From an uncultured Clostridia bacterium (GTDB lineage: Bacteria > Bacillota_A > Clostridia > Oscillospirales > Oscillospiraceae): DNA of 10,992 nucleotides. Position 1 is the first letter of the stretch. The number at the start of each line of letters is the position of its first letter. This document shows positions 6,615 through 10,992 of the stretch, piece after piece. The position numbers were made by a program, and so were the translations under genes. The notes beneath the pieces were generated by a model. The model saw nothing but the letters and a program-made list of their open reading frames with translations, made no database searches and had not been told where the DNA came from. The stretch spans positions 1 through 10,992 of the forward strand of contig CAMGMW010000023.1 of NCBI GenBank assembly GCA_946059285.1, in the 5' to 3' direction.

Positions 6615-6779
6615 AGGGAACCTCTGAACAATTCGTCTGCGGCTGGATGGCGGGTCTTTTGCTCCATCCGTGCAGTACCGAAATTGGGAAATACACAAAG
6701 TATTCCCGCAATTTCGGTACTTTCGGCTGAGCCAAAATCCCTCGTCACCAGCTCTTGCCGAATTATTCAGAGGTTCCCT
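6615..6779. mobile_element. MITE-like 165-bp inverted-repeat element
   Basis: The ends are AGGGAACCTCTGAACAATTC and its inverted counterpart with one substitution (C to T). The arms remain similar along their whole length and meet at a central palindrome (AGTACCGAAATTG paired with CAATTTCGGTACT, about 6675-6721). A TA dinucleotide sits at both ends (6614-6615, 6779-6780), as expected for a TA target duplication. No transposase is encoded; short frames inside are by-products of the symmetry. The element sits between the divergent promoters of the SLH gene and the MFS gene. The neighbouring bases 6781-6820 hold two small palindromes. Confidence 0.75.
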
Positions 6780-6820
6780 AGTTTTATCCCCGCCGGGGAA
6801 GCAAAGCGCCTTTGCCGGCA

Positions 6821-6849
6821 TTGACATTACCCCCGGACTATGGTATGAT
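6821..6849 (+). promoter_or_regulatory. Strong promoter of the MFS transporter gene
   Basis: A perfect TTGACA (6821-6826) and TATGAT (6844-6849) are separated by 17 bases. Transcription would start near 6856, about 28 bases before the chosen ATG. This argues against translation from the longer in-frame start at 6812. Confidence 0.8.
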
Positions 6850-6883
6850 TATCTGCATTCTGAGACGATATAAAGGTACTGTT

Positions 6884-8137
6884 ATGAAGCGCTTGTTTTT
6901 GCAATACGGCGGTCTGAAAAAAGAAATCTATATTTTGTTTATCGGCAGGCTGGTTACAGCAATGGGCTCCTTTGTCTGGCCCATGCTCACATTTTTCCTG
7001 ACCACCAAGTTAGGACTATCCGATGGGCAGTCCACCTTGCTGATCGCAACGGCGACATTTCTGTCTCTTCCGGCCGCGCTTCTGGGCGGGAAGCTCGCGG
7101 ACCGATTCAGCCGCAAATCCATTATCATACTTTTTGATTGCCTGACGGTCAGCCTGTACATCCTTGCCGCCATCCTACCCATCAGCTATCTGACTGCAGG
7201 TCTGATTTTCCTTGCCGGTCTGTTTCAGACCATTGAAGGTCCGGCCTACGATGCGTTGAATGCCGACTTTTCCACATCGGCGCAGCGGGAAAAGGCGTAT
7301 TCTCTCTCCTATTTAGGCTTCAATCTGGGGTATATCGTAGGTGCCAGCGTTTCCGGGATCCTGTTTCAGCGGTATGTGTGGGTCGCATTTCTCCTGAACG
7401 GTATTGCCATCCTTGTCTCCACTATGCTGATCCTCTTCTTTGTCAACATGAAAAACGCTGTCTGCGAAGACCAAACGGAGCTTGAAAACAGCTATACGGA
7501 GTATGAATTGCCCGTCAGCGACAAGCTTTCGGTCTTTCAGGTCCTTGCACAGCGAAAGGTTGTCATGTTCATGCTGCTGATCGGCTGCTTCGCCTCCCTG
7601 CCCAGTAATGTTGTCGGCGTGCTGCTGCCGTTGCAGCTGAAGGAAGCCATGGGCGAATACGGTGCTGAAATCTACGGTTATCTGAACTCACTCAATGGTC
7701 TCGTTGTCATTTTATGCACGCCGCTGTTTACAATCCTTCTAAAGAAGTTCACCGAAATCCCAAAGGCCATCCTGGGTCTGCTGTTGTTTGTGGCGGGAAT
7801 TGCGCTGTTCTCCGTGGAGAGTGCGGTTTTTGTGCTGTTTGTCGGCATGTTCGTTTTTACGCTGGGTGAGGTCGTCACCGTCTTGGGTACCAACCCGTAT
7901 GCCTCCCGCAGAATCCCCGCTTCCCACAGAGGGCGGATCGGCGGCATTTCCAGCGTGATCCACACCGTGTTTTCCTCACTGACACAATATCTTATCAGCT
8001 TCATTCTGACCGTCACCGGCAGCAATTACACACTGCTCTGGGGCGCTTTCATCCTCTGCGGACTGCTTGCCGCCGGACTGTACGCCACGATGTACCATTA
8101 CGACAAGCGCACTTTCCCGCTGCTGTACAAAAAATAA
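6884..8137 (+). CDS. MFS transporter (probable multidrug or small-molecule efflux permease)
   Basis: This 417-residue integral membrane protein belongs to the major facilitator superfamily, and its length fits a 12-helix transporter. The conserved loop 2-3 motif A is visible as GGKLADRFSRKS (68-79), after two hydrophobic helices. A charged central loop (about 188-226, with NMKNAVCEDQTE) separates the two six-helix halves. The sequence has the feel of the proton-driven drug/H+ antiporter MFS group, but the substrate cannot be assigned. The ATG at 6884 is preceded by AAAGGT at acceptable spacing and lies downstream of an excellent promoter. Two upstream in-frame ATGs (6812, 6845) lack ribosome binding sites and overlap the promoter. 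A truncated acetyltransferase-like frame follows 22 bases later, so the original operon may have paired efflux with a modifying enzyme (inference). Confidence 0.9.
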   Translation: MKRLFLQYGGLKKEIYILFIGRLVTAMGSFVWPMLTFFLTTKLGLSDGQSTLLIATATFLSLPAALLGGKLADRFSRKSIIILFDCLTVSLYILAAILPISYLTAGLIFLAGLFQTIEGPAYDALNADFSTSAQREKAYSLSYLGFNLGYIVGASVSGILFQRYVWVAFLLNGIAILVSTMLILFFVNMKNAVCEDQTELENSYTEYELPVSDKLSVFQVLAQRKVVMFMLLIGCFASLPSNVVGVLLPLQLKEAMGEYGAEIYGYLNSLNGLVVILCTPLFTILLKKFTEIPKAILGLLLFVAGIALFSVESAVFVLFVGMFVFTLGEVVTVLGTNPYASRRIPASHRGRIGGISSVIHTVFSSLTQYLISFILTVTGSNYTLLWGAFILCGLLAAGLYATMYHYDKRTFPLLYKK

Positions 8138-8158
8138 CCGCCTACCGGGGTAAAGCAG

Positions 8159-8299
8159 ATGTTTTACGATTTGGAATTGAAAAGTGAAGAGCTTTCGCTG
8201 GTATTGGATAAAACAACGGACGCGGTTCCCGAGAAAGAGTGGCTGCCGGCGTATCATTTCCGTATTTGCCTGCCGGACGGAACCGAGGTCGGGCAATGC
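8159..8299 (+). pseudogene. Truncated N-terminus of a probable GNAT acetyltransferase
   Basis: From an ATG 22 bases after the MFS stop, about 47 codons read like a real protein (MFYDLELKSEELSLVLDK, then KEWLPAYHFRICLPDG, TEVGQC). This resembles the N-terminal part of clostridial GNAT acetyltransferases, in which a PAY-F-I-LPDG-IG-C stretch precedes the acetyl-CoA fold. After the Cys the resemblance stops. The frame then runs without a stop through the terminator hairpin at 8379 and into the antisense of the DUF1292 gene, ending at 8545, so no normal product is expected. The acetyl-CoA-binding part is missing. No strong ribosome binding site is seen. The family assignment is from memory of the motif and is tentative; the gene-decay reading is an inference. 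Confidence 0.5.
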
Positions 8300-8378
8300 A
8301 CTCGCTTTTCTTTGACGGTATCATTTTTCCATGTCCTAGTTCCTCCAGAGGGTGCTCAGGGGCGCACCGCCGCGCTGA

Positions 8379-8431
8379 AAATAACTGCTGTCTCCGCCGG
8401 AAAACCACTCCGGCGGAGACAGCAGTTATTT
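8379..8431. terminator. Bidirectional convergent terminator
   Basis: A perfect 23-bp stem (8379-8401 with 8409-8431) closes a 7-base loop. The outer end is A/T-rich, giving TTATTT after the hairpin on the plus strand and TTATTTT on the minus strand. It lies between the plus-strand MFS/remnant unit and the minus-strand DUF1292 gene and probably serves both. Confidence 0.85.
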
Positions 8432-8442
8432 CATCATACGCT

Positions 8443-8709
8443 TCAGATCGGCTCGTCCATCAGGCGGTCAAATTCCGCCGCGACACGGTCAAACTCTTCC
8501 TCTGGAATATCCAGCAGCTCAAAGTCGTCGTCTGTGGGAACGTAGCCGTAAAGATATACATCATCTGAGTCATCAAGGGCCTCCAATGCGATATATTGCT
8601 TGTCGTCCAGCTCGAACACGCCCATAATCCCGCATTCAAAGCTGCTTCCATCGTCAAATTCCAGCGTCAGGATCTCGTCCTCGGCGTATTGTGCTCGCTT
8701 TTCTTCCAT
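8443..8709 (-). CDS. DUF1292 family protein
   Basis: This small acidic protein of 88 residues has the DUF1292 pattern: an early EILTLEFDDGS (about 12-22), then a core strand-rich part around VFELDDKQYIALEALDD (31-47), and a late ELLDIPEEEFDRVAAEFDRL (64-83). Such proteins are common in Firmicutes and have no established function; no catalytic residues are apparent. The frame extends upstream to 8877, but the ATG at 8709 follows GGGAGG with good spacing, and the extension would cross the likely promoter and overlap mutY. It appears to be transcribed alone, from its own promoter to the shared terminator. Confidence 0.88.
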   Translation of the reverse strand: MEEKRAQYAEDEILTLEFDDGSSFECGIMGVFELDDKQYIALEALDDSDDVYLYGYVPTDDDFELLDIPEEEFDRVAAEFDRLMDEPI

Positions 8710-8739
8710 GGGTATTCCTCCCTGTTGTTTGATACTACC

Positions 8740-8768
8740 AGTATAGCCTGTTTTTCGCCGTCTTGCAA
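8740..8768 (-). promoter_or_regulatory. Probable promoter of the DUF1292 gene
   Basis: On the minus strand TTGCAA (8763-8768) and TATACT (8740-8745) are 17 bases apart. The -35 box is contained in a 12-bp perfect palindrome GTCTTGCAAGAC (8760-8771), extendable to 20 bp with one mismatch (8756-8775), which could be an operator. Confidence 0.55.
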
Positions 8769-8794
8769 GACAGCGCCGCAAAAAAACTCCCTTG

Positions 8795-9820
8795 CTACGG
8801 TAAAAACTGCCGGTATGCCGTAGGTAAGCCGATTTCCTGCTGCAATTCTGCCTCCGTGACCCAGAGAAAGCGGTCACTCTGAGTATCGCAGAAGAGATAA
8901 ACGCCGGTCAGTTCCCATTGCACATGGGTGAAAATATGGGTGCGGTGCACCAGCCTTTCGATTCCGGACGGGTGTACGCCCCACTGCTCTGCCTGCGCCA
9001 GCGCTTCCTGTGCCGTCAGTGCGTCCGGCACATCCGGAAGCTGCCACAGACCCGCCAGCAGTCCGCGACTCGGGCGGCGGCAGACCGCGAGGCGATCCCC
9101 GCAGCGAAGAATGAACACCGTTCGTTCCTCCGTCCTGCGGGCTTTTTTCACATCCCGGACGGGATAGTGCAGTTGTGTCCCACTGCGTCTTGCCGCGCAA
9201 AGCTCCGCCAGCGGGCATTGTTCACATAGCGGCGCGCCGCTGGGAAGACAGACCGTTGCGCCCAACTCCATCAGTGCCTGAGTAAAATCTCCACAGTGCC
9301 CCTTTGGATAGATCTCTGCCAGCGCATCTGCAATTCGCCGTCTGGTCCGCTCCGCGGAGATGGATTCCCTCAGTTCCGTAAAACGGCTGACAACGCGCAG
9401 CACATTGCCGTCCACCGCCGGGGTCGGCTGTTCAAAACAAATCGAACCGATTGCCCCTGCGGTATACGCGCCGATCCCCGGCAGGGACAAAAGTTCCTCC
9501 TGTGTCTGCGGAAAAACGCCGCCGTAGGTTTCCATCAGCTTTCGTGCCGCCTTTTGCAGATTTCGCACGCGGCTGTAGTAGCCAAGACCCTCCCAGAGCT
9601 TTAAAAGTACATCTTCCGGTGCCTCTGCCAGTGCTTCAACTGTGGGCAGCCGCTGCAAAAATCGCTCATAATATCCCTTGACCGCCTCGACGCGGGTCTG
9701 CTGCAGCATAATCTCCGATAGCCACACGTGGTACGGTTCGCGGTCTTTCCGCCATGGCAGATTACGGCGGTGGACGGCAAACCACGGCAGCAGCAGTCCC
9801 GGCAGATCAGCAAGCATCAT
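8795..9820 (-). CDS. mutY: A/G-specific adenine DNA glycosylase MutY
   Basis: MutY removes adenine mispaired with 8-oxoguanine in base excision repair. The 341-residue product has the whole domain set. LSEIMLQQT (34-42) carries the catalytic Glu36. The helix-hairpin-helix LPGIGAYTAGAI (113-124) is followed by AVDGNVLRV (135-143) with the catalytic Asp137. A 4Fe-4S loop has Cys191, 199, 202 and 208. A C-terminal NUDT1-like domain (about 225-341) would recognise 8-oxoguanine. The first Cys spacing is X7 rather than the X6 of E. coli MutY, a variant I believe is common in Clostridia. Translation is placed at the ATG 9820, five bases after AAGGAG; a GTG at 9844 is possible but contains that ribosome binding site in its own frame. 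It lies 29 bp after the exonuclease stop, so co-transcription is likely. Confidence 0.95.
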   Translation of the reverse strand: MMLADLPGLLLPWFAVHRRNLPWRKDREPYHVWLSEIMLQQTRVEAVKGYYERFLQRLPTVEALAEAPEDVLLKLWEGLGYYSRVRNLQKAARKLMETYGGVFPQTQEELLSLPGIGAYTAGAIGSICFEQPTPAVDGNVLRVVSRFTELRESISAERTRRRIADALAEIYPKGHCGDFTQALMELGATVCLPSGAPLCEQCPLAELCAARRSGTQLHYPVRDVKKARRTEERTVFILRCGDRLAVCRRPSRGLLAGLWQLPDVPDALTAQEALAQAEQWGVHPSGIERLVHRTHIFTHVQWELTGVYLFCDTQSDRFLWVTEAELQQEIGLPTAYRQFLP

Positions 9821-9849
9821 TCTCTCTCCTTCTGTAGTGGCCACTGCGG

Positions 9850-10812
9850 TCAGGAATCCTTGCTTCTCTTTCTGCGGCGGCGGGTTGAGGATGCGCGCTT
9901 CGAGGCAAGCAGCTCGTCAAACCGCCGTGCCGCATCCGATGCGCCTTCATAAACCAGGCGGCTGACGCGGAGTGTCCCGTTGTCTTCCTTGTTCAGACGC
10001 AGACGGATCAGGTATCTGCCATGCTCCGGGCAGGTTGCCATCGCCATATAACGGCGTCCCTCCTGTGAGATCCAGCGCCCGTTGTGCATCAGTCGACCGC
10101 ACTGCGGACAGTGATTTTCCCGACCGGTCATTGCCTGCACCGCAAGGCTTTTGTCCTCGTAACCATGGAATACCGTTCGGCTGATACAGCCCTCCGGCGG
10201 ATTGCCGTGGAAACCGTCGGCATGGCTTTGCATTGCCTTGCCATACTCCGCAATCCCCCGCCGAAGATCCAAACGACTGCAAATCAGCGCCGTATGGTAT
10301 GCGTCGCCCAATGCGTCATGAGCGGGACGGGTTGCCTCGATACCGATCAGTTCCATGGCGCTCGAAAGGGATTTCTGGGAGGTACCGCAGCCCGTCTGGG
10401 CGTTAAAAATCATCTGCGCATTATACCATTGTGTGATCCAGTCCGGCTCGTCATCGTGCAGAAGAATGTTGTCCTCCAGCACGCGGATATCGTCGAAGCC
10501 CCATGTCAGGAAGATACACTCCCCACCGATCCATGTGCGGAAGCGTCTGAGTGCCTCCGGGAAGGGAAGACCCTCTTCCCGCAGCCTCGTGTCCCGCAGT
10601 CCGGTCAGTTTGGATACCCGGTTATTGAGCTTTTTATAGTACTTCGGACAGACCAGAACCTGAAATTCATCAGCTACCGTCCCGTCTTCTAACAGCCGCA
10701 CGGCACCGATCTGGATAATCTCGCCGTGGATCTGCACGGGAAGCACTTTCTTGGCAGCGTAAGAGCCCGGCCACGGCTGATTCCACTCCATATCCAGCAC
10801 AATATACTGCAT
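9850..10812 (-). CDS. DEDDh-family 3'-5' exonuclease with C-terminal Cys/His motif
   Basis: This 320-residue protein has an N-terminal RNase T/DnaQ-like exonuclease fold. ExoI is visible as VLDMEW (Asp7, Glu9), ExoII as TWGFDD (Asp107 or Asp108) and ExoIII as HDALGD (His165 and Asp170, the H-x4-D of DEDDh enzymes). The domain resembles KapD/ERI-like exonucleases acting on DNA or RNA 3' ends. Beyond about residue 230 a CPQC (235-238) pairs with a later CPEH (261-264), suggesting a small zinc-binding unit. The chain ends in a strongly basic tail (TRRRRKRSKDS) likely to contact nucleic acid. The ATG at 10812 has GAGG at good spacing; an upstream TTG at 10845 is less likely. It is the first gene of a probable two-gene unit with mutY, which hints at a repair role (inference), though RNA processing is equally possible. 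Confidence 0.88.
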   Translation of the reverse strand: MQYIVLDMEWNQPWPGSYAAKKVLPVQIHGEIIQIGAVRLLEDGTVADEFQVLVCPKYYKKLNNRVSKLTGLRDTRLREEGLPFPEALRRFRTWIGGECIFLTWGFDDIRVLEDNILLHDDEPDWITQWYNAQMIFNAQTGCGTSQKSLSSAMELIGIEATRPAHDALGDAYHTALICSRLDLRRGIAEYGKAMQSHADGFHGNPPEGCISRTVFHGYEDKSLAVQAMTGRENHCPQCGRLMHNGRWISQEGRRYMAMATCPEHGRYLIRLRLNKEDNGTLRVSRLVYEGASDAARRFDELLASKRASSTRRRRKRSKDS

Positions 10813-10850
10813 TGATGATTCCTCTTTCTTGCCTTTCAAAATCAATTTAT

Positions 10851-10879
10851 ATCATAGCACAGTTTTTTTACTGCCGCAA
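10851..10879 (-). promoter_or_regulatory. Possible promoter of the exonuclease-mutY unit
   Basis: On the minus strand a TATGAT -10 box (10851-10856) lies 17 bases from a weak TTGCGG -35 (10874-10879). The spacer contains an A-run. The start would be near 10844, about 32 bases before the ATG. This lies in the 119-bp divergent gap shared with the plus-strand gene starting at 10932. Confidence 0.45.
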
Positions 10880-10931
10880 CAACACTTTTCTTTCTTTTGC
10901 ATAGAATGTAAAAAACGGAAGGAGGTTTAGT

Positions 10932-10992
10932 ATGCCCTTTTTGTTCCTCAGCCCTTCGACGCAGGAATACAACCCATATGTGACAGGGCAGA
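10932..10992 (+). CDS. Start of a gene cut by the window edge, possibly N-acetylmuramoyl-L-alanine amidase
   Basis: Only 20 codons are visible (MPFLFLSPSTQEYNPYVTGQ). The ATG is preceded by GGAAGGAGG six bases upstream, a strong ribosome binding site, so a real gene start is likely. The opening L-SPS-Q pattern resembles the first strand of clostridial cell-wall amidases (Amidase_3 type), but so few residues make this tentative. It is divergent from the exonuclease gene. No clear promoter was assigned; a TAGAAT-like -10 sits upstream without a matching -35. Confidence 0.55.
   Translation, partial: MPFLFLSPSTQEYNPYVTGQ

Noticed and set aside
6588..6827. Small open frames on both strands across the inverted-repeat element
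   Set aside because: They arise from the symmetry of the element, their translations on the two strands mirror each other, and none has a start signal.
6812..6883. 24-codon N-terminal extension of the MFS transporter
   Set aside because: It contains the TTGACA/TATGAT promoter, so its start would lie upstream of the transcription start.
8710..8877. 56-codon N-terminal extension of the DUF1292 protein
   Set aside because: It overlaps the 3' end of mutY and crosses a promoter; its Arg/Ser-rich composition is unlike the acidic protein that follows.

Overview
The window looks like chromosomal DNA from a gut-type Clostridia bacterium, probably of the Oscillospiraceae/Ruminococcaceae group. That placement is an inference from gene content (AbrB-family regulator, SLH-anchored exported protein, DUF1292 protein, secreted serpins), strong GGAGG ribosome binding sites and moderately GC-rich codon use. 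No rRNA, tRNA, CRISPR array or transposase gene was seen. Most genes are on the minus strand; the exceptions are an MFS transporter with a trailing gene remnant, and the first codons of a gene leaving the right edge.

Left part (1-1970, minus strand): a compact three-gene operon encodes an AbrB/SpoVT-type regulator, an ABC ATPase and an ABC-2 permease. The genes overlap by 4 bases at each junction (ATGA, GTGA). A near-consensus promoter and a perfect 10-bp palindrome at the expected transcription start suggest autoregulation. A terminator hairpin facing the same way lies just upstream, and its T-rich flank overlaps the -35 box. A structured repeat of about 150 bp (26-173) abuts the permease stop codon. 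A second copy (2030-2192) abuts the stop codon of the neighbouring serpin gene. The gene-free stretch 1876-2194 therefore holds the operator/promoter, the terminator and the second repeat copy; 1968-2029 shows nothing I can name.

Centre (2195-6603, minus strand): an envelope or secretion cluster. An exported protein carries three SLH domains and a NAGPA-type phosphodiester glycosidase domain, and is followed by a strong terminator. Two tandem paralogous serpins with export signals follow, only 13 bp apart. Their bodies are closely similar, but their reactive-centre loops diverge after the conserved hinge, as expected for duplicated inhibitors that acquired different protease targets. This is the most biologically interesting part of the window.

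The 355-bp gap 6529-6883 holds the promoter of the SLH gene, a 165-bp full-length inverted repeat that looks like a MITE flanked by TA, two small palindromes and a good promoter for the MFS transporter.

Right part: the MFS transporter (plus) is followed by the start of a probable GNAT acetyltransferase that breaks off, then a 23-bp perfect hairpin serving as a convergent terminator. On the minus strand lie a DUF1292 protein and an apparent two-gene repair/nuclease unit: a DEDDh exonuclease with a C-terminal Cys/His motif, then mutY. The last 61 bases hold the start of a divergent plus-strand gene, possibly a cell-wall amidase.
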